DNA of 41,947 nucleotides from Xanthobacteraceae bacterium (GTDB taxonomy: Bacteria > Pseudomonadota > Alphaproteobacteria > Rhizobiales > Xanthobacteraceae). The stretch is taken from positions 1-41,947 of the forward strand of contig JAIESI010000052.1 in assembly GCA_019746135.1 (NCBI GenBank), given 5' to 3'. The stretch's first letter is position 1; each line of letters starts with the position of its first letter. This document shows positions 23,657 to 32,577 of this stretch, piece after piece. A program made the translations under genes and the position numbers. The notes under the pieces were generated by a model, which was given only the letters and a program-made list of their open reading frames with translations, did not search any database and was not told the origin of the DNA.

Positions 23657-25258
23657 ATGAACAATGCCGATCTGATCGTCGCCACCCTGAAAGCCGCCGG
23701 CATCGACCGCGGCTTCGGCATCCCGAGCGGCAACGTGCTGCCGCTGATGGAGGCGATGCGGAAGGGCGGCATCGACTTCGTGCTGACCGCGCACGAGGGC
23801 TCCGCAGGCTTCGCCGCCGACGTCACCGGCCGCATGACCAAGGCGCCGGGGCTTTGCATCGCCACGCTCGGGCCCGGTGCGACCAATCTCGCGACCGGCG
23901 TCGGCAACGCCTGGCTCGACCGCTCGCCGATGATCGCGATCACCTGCAACCTCGTCACCGAGCAGCTCGGCCGGCGCATCCAGATGTGGATCGACCATCA
24001 CGCCTTGTTCAAGCCGATCACCAAGGCCTCGTTCCGGCTGGAGAAGGGCAAGATCGCCGAGACCGTCAAGGAAGCGATCCGCATCGCCATGAGCGAGCCG
24101 CGCGGGCCGGTGCATCTCGATCTGCCGGAGGACGTGGCACTCGCGCCCGCCAAAGGCGACGCCGCGGCGATGAAGGCATTGTCGAAGGTCCTGCCGCCGA
24201 CCAGCGACATGATCAGCAAGGCGGCGGAGCTGATCGGCAAGGCCAAGCGGCCGATCGCCGTGCTGGGTTCGACGGCGATGCGCGTCGCCGGTCCGGACCT
24301 CCTGCGCCAGGTGGTCGAGCGCCACAAGCTCCCGTTCGCCACGACGACGATGGCCAAGGGCATGATCGACGAGGATCATCCGCTCTCGGTCGGCGTGATC
24401 GAGCGCGCCTGCCGCCAGGTGCAGCGCAAGCTCCTGCGCTCGGCGGACCTGATCGTCGGGCTCGGCTACGACACCATCGAGGTCGAGTACGAGGCCTGGA
24501 TCGCCGACGTGCCGCTGCTTCAGGTCGATATCGAGAAGGTGGATGTGGCGCCGCAGGTGAAGGTCGTCCACGAGGTCACGGGCGATCTCGATGCCTCGCT
24601 GGCCAGGCTCGCGGCATTGCCCGCAAGCACGAACACCTGGAAGCCCGAGATGCTGGCCGAGCACCGCCGTGCGTTCCAGGCGGCGCTGCGGCCGTCGACC
24701 AACTCGTTTACGGCCCACGCCGCGATCGACGCGGTGCGGCGGGCGCTGCCGCGCGACGGGCTGCTGTCGTTCGACGTCGGCGCCCACACCCACCAGATCG
24801 CAAGCCAGTGGACCGCGCATGCGCCGAAGACCTTCCACATCACCAATGGCTGGTCGTCGATGGGCTTCGGCCTCCCCGGCGCGATCGCTGCGAAGCTCGC
24901 GCGGCCGGACCTGCCCGTGGTCTGCATGCTGGGCGACGGCTGCTTCCAGATGACCTGCGGCGAGGTCGCGGTGGCCAAGCGCATGGGCATCACCCTGCCG
25001 GTGGTCGTGCTCGACGATAAATGGCTGGCGCTGATCAAGGTGAAGCAGATCCGCCGCCAGTTTCCGCTCTACGGAACGGAACTGCAGGCCGAGGACTACA
25101 CCGAGCCGCCGCAGCACTATTTCGGCGTGCCCGCGGTCGGCGTGCGGAGCCCGGAGGCGCTGGAGGCCGCCGTGACGAAGGCGCTTTCGGCCAAAGGCCC
25201 GACCGTGATCGAGGCGGTGGTCGATTCCGACCACTACGTGGACACGGTCTACGACTGA
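23657..25258 (+). CDS. Thiamine-diphosphate-dependent enzyme (acetolactate synthase/decarboxylase superfamily)
   Basis: The product is 533 aa from ATG 23657 (MNNADLIVATLK). The N-terminal Pyr domain holds the catalytic Glu47 in TAHEGSAGFAADVTGRMT and ATLGPGATNLATGVGNAW. A central domain (about 190-330) and a C-terminal PP domain with GDGCFQMTCGEVAVAKR follow. The usual Asn metal ligand 27 residues after the GDG Asp is Asp here (VVVLDDKW). Family members are 2-oxoacid decarboxylases, lyases or synthases; the specific reaction is not evident. It opens a plus-strand run with VOC, monooxygenase and receptor genes, so it probably cleaves a C-C bond in catabolism. Confidence 0.88.
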   Translation: MNNADLIVATLKAAGIDRGFGIPSGNVLPLMEAMRKGGIDFVLTAHEGSAGFAADVTGRMTKAPGLCIATLGPGATNLATGVGNAWLDRSPMIAITCNLVTEQLGRRIQMWIDHHALFKPITKASFRLEKGKIAETVKEAIRIAMSEPRGPVHLDLPEDVALAPAKGDAAAMKALSKVLPPTSDMISKAAELIGKAKRPIAVLGSTAMRVAGPDLLRQVVERHKLPFATTTMAKGMIDEDHPLSVGVIERACRQVQRKLLRSADLIVGLGYDTIEVEYEAWIADVPLLQVDIEKVDVAPQVKVVHEVTGDLDASLARLAALPASTNTWKPEMLAEHRRAFQAALRPSTNSFTAHAAIDAVRRALPRDGLLSFDVGAHTHQIASQWTAHAPKTFHITNGWSSMGFGLPGAIAAKLARPDLPVVCMLGDGCFQMTCGEVAVAKRMGITLPVVVLDDKWLALIKVKQIRRQFPLYGTELQAEDYTEPPQHYFGVPAVGVRSPEALEAAVTKALSAKGPTVIEAVVDSDHYVDTVYD

Positions 25259-25326
25259 CGGAACCGGGATTGCCTGAACACCGCCTTCGCCGCATCATGG
25301 CGGCAACAGACGGAAAGGAACCCGAC

Positions 25327-25725
25327 ATGTCCAAGCTGCGCCACATCGCCATCATCGTCGAGGACCCGGAGGCTTCGGCCAAGTTCTTCGAGGAGGCATT
25401 CGACATGAAGCGCGCCGGCACGGCGCGGCGCGGCATCTACATGTCGGACGGCATCTTCAACGTCGCCCTGCTCAAGAAGGAGAGCGACAAGGAGGAGCTC
25501 GGCCTCTACCATTTCGGCATGTGGGTGGACGATCTCGACGAAGCCGAGAAGAAGGTGGTCAACGCCGGCGGCAAGTACCTCGCCGGCCGTCCGACCTCGG
25601 CAAACTCCTACTATGAGGCCAAATACAAGAGCCCGACCGGCCTCGTGTTCGACCTGACGCACACCGGCTGGGCCGGCGCGGTGAAGGACGTGGTCCCGGC
25701 CAAGGAGCCCGCTCCCGCCAAGTAG
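25327..25725 (+). CDS. VOC-superfamily (glyoxalase/dioxygenase-like) protein
   Basis: The product is 132 aa from ATG 25327. It shows a vicinal-oxygen-chelate pattern: KLRHIAIIVEDPEASAKFF at the start with the first metal His, LYHFGMWVDDLDEAEKKV in the middle, and KYKSPTGLVFDLTHTGW near the end. Such proteins include lyases, epimerases and extradiol dioxygenases. It lies 68 bases after the ThDP enzyme and 28 before the monooxygenase gene. The Ala/Pro/Lys-rich tail is unusual but short. Substrate unknown. Confidence 0.87.
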   Translation: MSKLRHIAIIVEDPEASAKFFEEAFDMKRAGTARRGIYMSDGIFNVALLKKESDKEELGLYHFGMWVDDLDEAEKKVVNAGGKYLAGRPTSANSYYEAKYKSPTGLVFDLTHTGWAGAVKDVVPAKEPAPAK

Positions 25726-25753
25726 CGGTGCAGCCGCCGCGTGGGTGCGTTCC

Positions 25754-26971
25754 ATGGCAAGGCCTGATCCGGTTGCGGTGGTGGGCGCAGGCCCGGTCGG
25801 CCTGTGCCTTGCGCTGGCGCTGGCGCAGCAGGACGTTGCCGTGGTTCTCGTCGAAGCGATGACCGATGGGAATTTTCTCGATCAGGTGCCGCGGGCGGGC
25901 TCCAACCATCCGACCACGCTCGAGCTCTTCGACCGCATCGGGCTCTACGAGAAGATGGAGCCGCGCGGGCTGATCGCGCCGAAATTCCACTACTGGGACC
26001 GGCAGGACAACGCGCTGATCGCCGAGTTCGATCATGCGCTGCTCAAGGACGACACCAAATTCCCCTACGTGCTCCAATGCGAGCGCATCAAGATCATCGA
26101 GGAAGCGCTGAAGCTTTCGAAGGCGCATCCGCTGATCGAGGTGCGGATGGCGACCGAGTTCACGGGCTTCGAGCGGAAGGCCGAAGCCGTTGCGATTGAA
26201 GCGAAGAACGCCGCAGGCGAGCGCGAGATGTTCCGCGCGAGCTATCTCGTGAGCTGCGAAGGCGCGCGCAGCATCGCCCGCAAGGAGCTCAATCTCGAAT
26301 TCGAAGGCTTCACCTATCCCGAGCGCACCATCAACATCGAGGTTGCCTACGACTTCAGGAAGCACGGCTACACCGAGCGCAACTACATCTCCGACCCGGT
26401 CGAGTATTCCAACCTGTTCCACTGGAAGGGCCCGCCGGACCGCTGGCGCATCCACTTCCCGACCAACATCGACGACGACGAGAACGAGCTGAAGCGACCG
26501 GAGGCGCTGCAGACGCGGCTGCGACAATTCCTCGGCATCGACCACGATTTCGAAATCTGCGGCTGCAATCTCTACACGGTGCATCAGCGCGTCGCCGCCA
26601 AGTTCCGCGTCGGCCGCGTGGTGCTCGCGGGCGACGCCGCCCACGTCAACAGCCCGATCGGCGGCATGGGACTGAACAGCGGCGTGCACGATGCGTTCAA
26701 CCTCGCCGACAAGCTGGCTCGCATCCTGCATGGCGAAGCCTCCGATACGGAGCTCGACAGGTATGAACGGCAGCGGCGGCACGTGGCGGTTCAGCACACC
26801 CAGGCGCAGACCATCCGCAACAAGCGGCTCCTGGAGGAGCGCGACCCGGCCGTCCGCAGGCGCAACCACGACGAGCTGCGGCGGCAGGCCGAAGATCCGG
26901 CGCTGGCGCGCAAGTTCCTGCTGCGCACCGCACTGTTCGACAGTTTGCGCGAGGCCGAGCGAATATCGTAG
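25754..26971 (+). CDS. FAD-dependent aromatic-type monooxygenase
   Basis: The product is 405 aa from ATG 25754; GTG 25745 in frame is an alternative. Group A flavin hydroxylase motifs are all visible: the dinucleotide loop VVGAGPVGLCLALALA, the YLVSCEGARSIARKEL segment (DG-type motif), and VLAGDAAHVNSPIGGMGLNSG near residues 290-315. These enzymes hydroxylate aromatic rings with NAD(P)H and O2. The C-terminal thioredoxin-like domain of phenol hydroxylases is absent. It probably performs the oxygenation step of the pathway encoded here. Confidence 0.9.
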   Translation: MARPDPVAVVGAGPVGLCLALALAQQDVAVVLVEAMTDGNFLDQVPRAGSNHPTTLELFDRIGLYEKMEPRGLIAPKFHYWDRQDNALIAEFDHALLKDDTKFPYVLQCERIKIIEEALKLSKAHPLIEVRMATEFTGFERKAEAVAIEAKNAAGEREMFRASYLVSCEGARSIARKELNLEFEGFTYPERTINIEVAYDFRKHGYTERNYISDPVEYSNLFHWKGPPDRWRIHFPTNIDDDENELKRPEALQTRLRQFLGIDHDFEICGCNLYTVHQRVAAKFRVGRVVLAGDAAHVNSPIGGMGLNSGVHDAFNLADKLARILHGEASDTELDRYERQRRHVAVQHTQAQTIRNKRLLEERDPAVRRRNHDELRRQAEDPALARKFLLRTALFDSLREAERIS

Positions 26972-26988
26972 CGGATTGGGGGGCGACG

Positions 26989-27966
26989 ATGACACGGGTA
27001 CTTCTGTTTCTTGGCTCGCTCTGCACGGCTCTCACGCTCATCGTCCAGCCCGCCTTGGCGCAGTGGCCGGAACGGCCGCTCAAGCTGATCGTGCCGTTTG
27101 CCGCGGGCAGCAGTTCCGACACCATCGCCAGGATCATCGGCGCGAAGCTCGGCGAACGGCTTGGCCAGCAGGTCGTGGTCGAGAACCGCGTCGGCGGCAG
27201 CACGGTGATCGGCACCGACGCGGTCGCGAAGGCGGCTCCGGACGGCTACACGCTGGGGCTCGCCAACACCACGACGCATGCGGCAAGCGCCGCGCTGAAC
27301 GCGAACCTGCCGTTCGATCCGGTGAAGGACTTCACCCCGGTGGCGATGATCGGCAGCTCGCCGTTCGTGCTGATTGCCGCGCCGCAGGTACCGGCAGCGA
27401 CACTCGCCGAGTTCGTGGCGCTTGCGAAAGCGAGGCCGGGCGTGCTGAGCTACGCGTCCGCCGGCACGGGCACCCTCGCCCATCTCGCCGGCGAACTGTT
27501 CAAACGGCAGGCCGGCGTCGACGTGACGCATGTCCCCTATCGCGGCACCGCGCAATCCGTGGTCGATCTGATGCAGGGACGGATCGAGCTTTCGGTCAGC
27601 ACCATCCCGCCGACACTGCAGCAGATTCGCGAAGGCAAGCTCCGCGCGCTCGCCACCATGAGCGACAAGCGCAACGAGATGCTGCCGGAAACCCCGACGG
27701 TCGCGGAGGCCGGCGTTCCCGGCTGCGAAGTGGGTCTCTGGACCGCGCTCGTGGTTCCGGCCGGAACGCCGCCTGCGATCGTCCGGCGGCTCAACGAGGC
27801 GGTGCTCGCTGTCGCGGCCGCGGCCGACGTGCAGCAGGCGATGAAGATCCAGGGCGTCGATCCGGAGCCAGGCACGTCCGAAGCCGTCGCCGAGCGGATC
27901 AGGACCGACATCGTCAAATGGAAAGAGGTCGTCGCGGCGGCCAAGATCGCAGGCACCACGCAGTAG
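26989..27966 (+). CDS. Bug/TctC-family periplasmic solute receptor
   Basis: The product is 325 aa from ATG 26989. Signal peptide about 1-24 (LCTALTLIVQPALAQ); the mature protein starts WPERPLKLIVPFAAGSSSD, the Bug signature. ENRVGGSTVIGTDAV and DGYTLGLAN follow. It lies 17 bases after the monooxygenase gene and two bases before the next, so its ligand is probably the substrate of this operon. Confidence 0.94.
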   Translation: MTRVLLFLGSLCTALTLIVQPALAQWPERPLKLIVPFAAGSSSDTIARIIGAKLGERLGQQVVVENRVGGSTVIGTDAVAKAAPDGYTLGLANTTTHAASAALNANLPFDPVKDFTPVAMIGSSPFVLIAAPQVPAATLAEFVALAKARPGVLSYASAGTGTLAHLAGELFKRQAGVDVTHVPYRGTAQSVVDLMQGRIELSVSTIPPTLQQIREGKLRALATMSDKRNEMLPETPTVAEAGVPGCEVGLWTALVVPAGTPPAIVRRLNEAVLAVAAAADVQQAMKIQGVDPEPGTSEAVAERIRTDIVKWKEVVAAAKIAGTTQ

Positions 27967-27968
27967 CC

Positions 27969-28937
27969 ATGACCAACCAGATCCTTACCCTTGCCTGCTG
28001 GGACTACGACCGCACGAGGCCGCTGCTCGACGGCCGCGTCCGGGCCGACGGCCTGACACTCGACATCAAGCTGATGCGGCCGCAGCAGGCATTCCAGGCG
28101 ATGCTGCGGAACGAGTTTGACGCCGCCGAGATGTCGCTCGCCAACTACACTGTCCTGAAGGCACGCGGCGAGTGCCCCTTCGTCGGTATTCCGGTGATGC
28201 TGTCAAAGATGTTTCGCCATTCCTGCGTCTATGTACGCAGCGACGCCGGCATCCGCACGCCGGCCGATCTCAAGGGCAAGCGGGCGGGCACCGCGCAGTT
28301 CACCTCGACCGGCGTGGTGTTCGTGAAGGGAATGCTGGAGCACGAATACGGCCTGTCGCAGCGCGACCTGGCGTGGTGGCTCGGCGGGCTGCACGCGCCC
28401 GTGCCGCCGCCCTCCCCGCCGCCGGCAGCGCCGCCCGGCGTGACGATGCACTATCTGTCCGCCACGCAGACGCTCGAAGGCATGTTCAAGGCCGGCGAGC
28501 TCGACGTGCTTTTCTCGAACCACTTTCCAAAACTCTGGGAGGAGCGGTGGCCGGGCATCGCCCGGCTGTTCCCTGGATACAAGCAGACCGAGCAAGGCTA
28601 TTTCCAAAAGACCGGAATCTTTCCGATCATGCACACTGTGGTGATCCGCGAAACGCTTCACCGCGAGCAGCCGTGGATCGCCAAGGCCTTGTACGCTGCG
28701 TTCTGCACGGCGCGCGATATCGCCGTGGACGGCCTCTACGACACCGATGCGCTGCGGTTGTCGCTGCCCTGGCTGATCGACCACCTCGAAGAGACGAAGG
28801 CCGCGATGGGCGCAGACCCGTTCGCTTACGGCATCGAGCCAAACCGGCCCGCTCTCACCGCGATCGGCCGATACCTGCACGAGCAGGGGCTCGCCCCGCG
28901 CGTGGTGCAGCCGGAGGAGCTGTTTGTCCCGGTGTAG
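27969..28937 (+). CDS. 4,5-dihydroxyphthalate decarboxylase-like / periplasmic-binding-fold protein
   Basis: The product is 322 aa from ATG 27969, with no signal peptide, so cytoplasmic. It resembles the 4,5-dihydroxyphthalate decarboxylase (Pht5) family, built on a solute-binding-protein fold: ACWDYDRTRPLLDGRV, FDAAEMSLANYTVLKARG, CVYVRSDAGIRTPADLKGKR. A Pro-rich loop (PVPPPSPPPAAPP) interrupts the middle. In context it is a plausible aromatic decarboxylase, but similar proteins are also annotated simply as ABC-type binding proteins. The family is clear; the substrate is not. Confidence 0.8.
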   Translation: MTNQILTLACWDYDRTRPLLDGRVRADGLTLDIKLMRPQQAFQAMLRNEFDAAEMSLANYTVLKARGECPFVGIPVMLSKMFRHSCVYVRSDAGIRTPADLKGKRAGTAQFTSTGVVFVKGMLEHEYGLSQRDLAWWLGGLHAPVPPPSPPPAAPPGVTMHYLSATQTLEGMFKAGELDVLFSNHFPKLWEERWPGIARLFPGYKQTEQGYFQKTGIFPIMHTVVIRETLHREQPWIAKALYAAFCTARDIAVDGLYDTDALRLSLPWLIDHLEETKAAMGADPFAYGIEPNRPALTAIGRYLHEQGLAPRVVQPEELFVPV

Positions 28938-29009
28938 ACGCTGCTTCGGCCGCAATGACAGCGAAGGGCGGGCTGCTAGACTGTTCGTCTGAAGCTTCTG
29001 GAGCACTTC

Positions 29010-30497
29010 ATGCCGCCCCACACCGCCGCGCAACCCGACCTTGTCATCCGCGAGGCGCTGCTGATCGACGGCACGGGCGCATCGGGCTTGCGCGGCGATC
29101 TTGCGGTGAAGGACGATCGCATCGTCGCCATGGGCGATCTTGCGACCATCAAGGGCGGGCGGGAGATTTCCGCGAACGGCCTCGCGCTGGCACCGGGCTT
29201 CATCGACACCCACACCCATGACGACCGTGCGCTCTTGAGCGACCCGCTGCTGCCCTGCAAGATCAGCCAGGGCGTGACCACCGTCATCACCGGCAATTGC
29301 GGCATCAGCCTCGCACCGCTGTCGATCACACGCTATCCGCCGCCGCCGCTCGACATCATCGCCCGCGAGCCTGAGCAGTTCTTTCCGACCTTCGACCAGT
29401 ATCTCTCGGCGCTCGACCGCGATCCGCCGGCGCTCAACGCCGCCTGCCAGGTCGGCCACACCACCTTGCGCGCCGGCGCGATGGACGCCTTCGACCGTCC
29501 GGCCACGGCCGGCGAGATCGGCGCGATGCGGCGCGTGCTGGAAACCGCCTTGGAACAGGGCGCGATCGGAATGTCCACCGGGCTCTACTATCCGCCGGCC
29601 AAGGACGCGCCGACCGAGGAGGTGATCGAGCTCGCGAAGCCGATGCGCGCCTATGGCGGCATCCACACCACGCACATGCGCGACGAGGCCTCGCACCTGA
29701 TCCGGTCGGTGAACGAGACCATCGCCATCGGCAAGGCCTCGGGCGTGCCGGTCGTGATCTCGCACCACAAGGCGAGCGGCACGCAGAACCACGGGCTGGT
29801 CAAGGATTCGCTCAAGCTGATCGACGAGGCGCGCAAGTCGCAGGCGCTCGGGCTCGACGTCTATCCCTACGTCGCCGCCTCGACCATGCTCGACGCGCGG
29901 CGCATTGCCGCCTCGAGCAAGATCATCGTCACCTGGTCGAAGAGCATGCCCGAGCATGCCGGCCAGGCGCTCGACGCCATTGCCAAAAAGCTCGGCTGCA
30001 CGATGGAGCAGGCGGTCGAGAAGCTCGTCCCGGCCGGGGCGATCTATTTCATGATGAGCGAGGACGACGTGCGGCACGTGCTGTCCTATCCGCACACCAT
30101 GATCGGCTCGGACGGCCTGCCGCACGACCAGCATCCGCACCCGCGGCTGTGGGGCACGTTCCCGCGCGTGCTCGGCCACTACGTGCGCGACGTGAAGCTG
30201 TTTCCGCTCGAAGAGGCGGTGCGGCGAATGACCGCGCTGCCGGCGGCGCAGTTCGGGCTCAAGGACCGCGGTATGCTGCGGCCCGGCGCTTACGCCGACC
30301 TGGTGCTGTTCGATCCTGCGACCATCGCCGACACCGCGACGTTCGAGAAGCCGAAGACGCCCGCCGCGGGCATCGCCCGCGTGATGGTCAACGGCCGGAC
30401 GGTCTGGTGCGATGGCGCTGCGACCGGCGAGCGTCCGGGACGCGCGCTGCGGCGCGGAGCGCTGGGACCGATGGGTGGAAACATGCCGCTTCACTGA
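29010..30497 (+). CDS. N-acyl-D-amino-acid deacylase-like amidohydrolase
   Basis: The product is 495 aa from ATG 29010 behind GGAG. It has the D-aminoacylase pattern: N-terminal beta sandwich (DLVIREALLIDGTGASG), zinc motif GFIDTHTHDDRAL, TTVITGNCGISLAP, the GMSTGLYYPP segment, HTTHMRDEA, ISHHKASG and a late MIGSDGLPHD. These enzymes hydrolyse N-acyl amides, and related ones act on dipeptides and other small amides. It may remove an acyl or amino group from a substrate imported by the flanking receptors. Confidence 0.9.
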   Translation: MPPHTAAQPDLVIREALLIDGTGASGLRGDLAVKDDRIVAMGDLATIKGGREISANGLALAPGFIDTHTHDDRALLSDPLLPCKISQGVTTVITGNCGISLAPLSITRYPPPPLDIIAREPEQFFPTFDQYLSALDRDPPALNAACQVGHTTLRAGAMDAFDRPATAGEIGAMRRVLETALEQGAIGMSTGLYYPPAKDAPTEEVIELAKPMRAYGGIHTTHMRDEASHLIRSVNETIAIGKASGVPVVISHHKASGTQNHGLVKDSLKLIDEARKSQALGLDVYPYVAASTMLDARRIAASSKIIVTWSKSMPEHAGQALDAIAKKLGCTMEQAVEKLVPAGAIYFMMSEDDVRHVLSYPHTMIGSDGLPHDQHPHPRLWGTFPRVLGHYVRDVKLFPLEEAVRRMTALPAAQFGLKDRGMLRPGAYADLVLFDPATIADTATFEKPKTPAAGIARVMVNGRTVWCDGAATGERPGRALRRGALGPMGGNMPLH

Positions 30498-30560
30498 ATT
30501 GCAGGGCGCATGGCCCATGTCTTGCTTGGGACTGGTCGTCGCTTGATGGGGAGACAACCG

Positions 30561-31535
30561 ATGAAACGCGCAGTTCTTGCGGGATGTGCCGCTTCGATCC
30601 TGGCGCTGGCGGCGGCCGCGACCGTCAACGCCCAGGGCAACTATCCCGACCGTCCGGCACAGATCATCGTGCCGTTCCCGCCGGGCGGCAACACCGACAT
30701 CCTGACGCGGGTGATGGCCGACCAGTTCTCGGCCGCGTTGAAGCAGCCGTTCACCGTGACCAACAAGCCCGGTGCCGGGGCCAACATCGGCGCGGGGTTC
30801 GTGGCGAGCAGCGAGCCCGACGGCTACACGCTGTTGATGGCGCCGCCGGCGACACACGCGATCAACGCCTACCTCTACAACACGCTGCCGTTCGACATGG
30901 AGAAGTCGTTTGCGCCGATCACCATGGTGGCGCAGTTCCCGAACGTGCTGGTGGTCCACCCCTCGCTCGGCGTCAAATCCATCGAGGAGCTGATCGCCAA
31001 GGCCAAGGCCGAGCCCGGCAAGATCGATTTCGCCAATTCGGGTGTCGGATCGACCAGCCATCTGTGCATCTCGCTGTTCATGGCGATGGCGGGTATCGAG
31101 ATCAACCACATTCCCTACAAGGGCACGGGCCAGTCGATCCAGGATCTCATCACCGGCCGCGTTCCGGCGACAATCGACAATCTCGGGCCGATCCTGCCGC
31201 ACATCCAGGCCGGCACGCTGATCGCGCTCGGCGTTTCGACCGCCACGCCCGTTGCCGTTCTCCCGGACGTGCGGCCGATCGGCGCGGTGGTGAAGGGCTA
31301 TCAGGCAGCCTCGTGGAACGCGCTGTCGGCACCGGCCAAGACGCCACGTCCGATCGTCAGCAAGCTCAGCGTCGAGGCCAACGCGATCCTGAAGAAGCCC
31401 GAGGTCATCGAGAAATTCCGCGCCATCGGCTCGGAGCCGATCGGCGGCACGCCGGACGAGATCGAGAAGTATTTCGTTGAGGAGCGCGCGCGCTGGAAGC
31501 AGGCGGTCGAGGTCGCGAAGCTGCAGAAGATGTGA
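30561..31535 (+). CDS. Bug/TctC-family periplasmic solute receptor
   Basis: The product is 324 aa from ATG 30561, which has GGGGAGA upstream and a clean signal peptide (1-26, AGCAASILALAAAATVNA); a GTG-type start farther upstream would spoil it. YPDRPAQIIVPFPPGGNTD is the Bug signature, and ANIGAGFVASSEPDGYTLL follows. It ends three bases from the convergent LLM oxidoreductase gene. It is the third orphan receptor in the window; no TctA/TctB is present. Confidence 0.94.
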   Translation: MKRAVLAGCAASILALAAAATVNAQGNYPDRPAQIIVPFPPGGNTDILTRVMADQFSAALKQPFTVTNKPGAGANIGAGFVASSEPDGYTLLMAPPATHAINAYLYNTLPFDMEKSFAPITMVAQFPNVLVVHPSLGVKSIEELIAKAKAEPGKIDFANSGVGSTSHLCISLFMAMAGIEINHIPYKGTGQSIQDLITGRVPATIDNLGPILPHIQAGTLIALGVSTATPVAVLPDVRPIGAVVKGYQAASWNALSAPAKTPRPIVSKLSVEANAILKKPEVIEKFRAIGSEPIGGTPDEIEKYFVEERARWKQAVEVAKLQKM

Positions 31536-31538
31536 CGG

Positions 31539-32555
31539 CTACCTCGCTGCGAACGCCTTGCCGATATACGCCATGTCGGCCGGCGCGGTTGGGCCGAAGA
31601 ACGTCAGCGCCAGCTCGGTGACGCCGGCCGCGGCATAGGCCGCGGCGAGTTCGCGGCAGTCGTCGGCATTGCCGGCGATCGTAAACGCCGTGACATAGCG
31701 ATCGTCCAGCGCCACATCCGCCGCCTCGCCCGCCTTCAGGCGCGCGACCGCGGCCGCAATGTCTTCCTCCGACAGCCCCGTGCCGTCGAGCAGCGCGGCC
31801 TTCGCGCCGGGCAGCTTCTGCGCCAGCGTCCAGTAGGCCGGCAGCATGTCGGCGACCGCGCGCTTGGCCGAACGGAACGCCTCGGCGCGGTCCGGGCGCG
31901 GCACGCAGGGCATGTACTGCACTGCGCCGGGCATCGCCGTGCGGCCCGCGGCGCGGGCCGCGTCGTGCAACGCCGCCACGGCCTTGGCTGCGAAGCCCGC
32001 CCCGCACATGTTGGACACGATCATGCCGTCGGCGATCTCGCCCGCGGCCTTCACCGCATTGTCGCCGCGCGCCGCCATGAAGATCGGGATGTCGGCGCGG
32101 GCGCGGTAATCGAGCTTCACCTTCTGTACGTTGAACACGGTGCCGGTGAAATTGACTTCATCGCCGCGAAGGAGCGCGCGGATGATCTCGATCGCCTCGC
32201 GCAAGGTTGTCAGCGCGCGCCGGGTGCTGAAGCCCATGCGCTCGACCGCATGGCCGAGCCCCGAGCCGATGCCGAGCCGGACGCGGCCGCCGGACAGTTC
32301 GTCGAGCGCGCCGATCTCCATGGCGATCAGCGTCGGATGGCGGCCGAACGGGTTGAACACGCCGGCGCCGATGCTCTGGGTCCGGGTCGCGAGCGCGCAG
32401 GCGGTCGCCGCCGTCATGATGCCGCGCGCGAAGGGATTTTCCGCAAACCAGACGGCGTCGATGCCGGCGGCCTCGGCGGCCCTGGCCTGCTCGACGCAGG
32501 CCTGCGGCGTCATTCCGCCGTGCAACCGGACGCTCAGTCGGGGAAGCTTCGCCAA
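31539..32555 (-). CDS. Luciferase-like (LLM) flavin/F420-dependent oxidoreductase
   Basis: The product is 338 aa from ATG 32555. It is a TIM-barrel LLM protein of the methylenetetrahydromethanopterin-reductase type: EQARAAEAAGIDAVWFAENPF, GAGVFNPFGRHPTLIAMEIGALDELSGGR, LGIGSGLGHAVERMG and ARADIPIFMAARGDNAVKAAG. This subgroup can bind coenzyme F420 or FMN; sequence alone does not decide. Because cofD and cofC are in the same window, F420 is a real possibility. It follows the SnoaL-like gene by 22 bases. Confidence 0.87.
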   Translation of the reverse strand: MAKLPRLSVRLHGGMTPQACVEQARAAEAAGIDAVWFAENPFARGIMTAATACALATRTQSIGAGVFNPFGRHPTLIAMEIGALDELSGGRVRLGIGSGLGHAVERMGFSTRRALTTLREAIEIIRALLRGDEVNFTGTVFNVQKVKLDYRARADIPIFMAARGDNAVKAAGEIADGMIVSNMCGAGFAAKAVAALHDAARAAGRTAMPGAVQYMPCVPRPDRAEAFRSAKRAVADMLPAYWTLAQKLPGAKAALLDGTGLSEEDIAAAVARLKAGEAADVALDDRYVTAFTIAGNADDCRELAAAYAAAGVTELALTFFGPTAPADMAYIGKAFAAR

Positions 32556-32577
32556 AGCCTGCCTCTATGCGCCACGC

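Noticed and set aside
28203..31202. 999-codon minus-strand open frame, the longest in the window
   Set aside because: It runs antisense to the Pht5-like, D-aminoacylase and Bug receptor genes, all with clear family motifs; its own sequence is Arg/Gly/His-rich without a recognisable domain.
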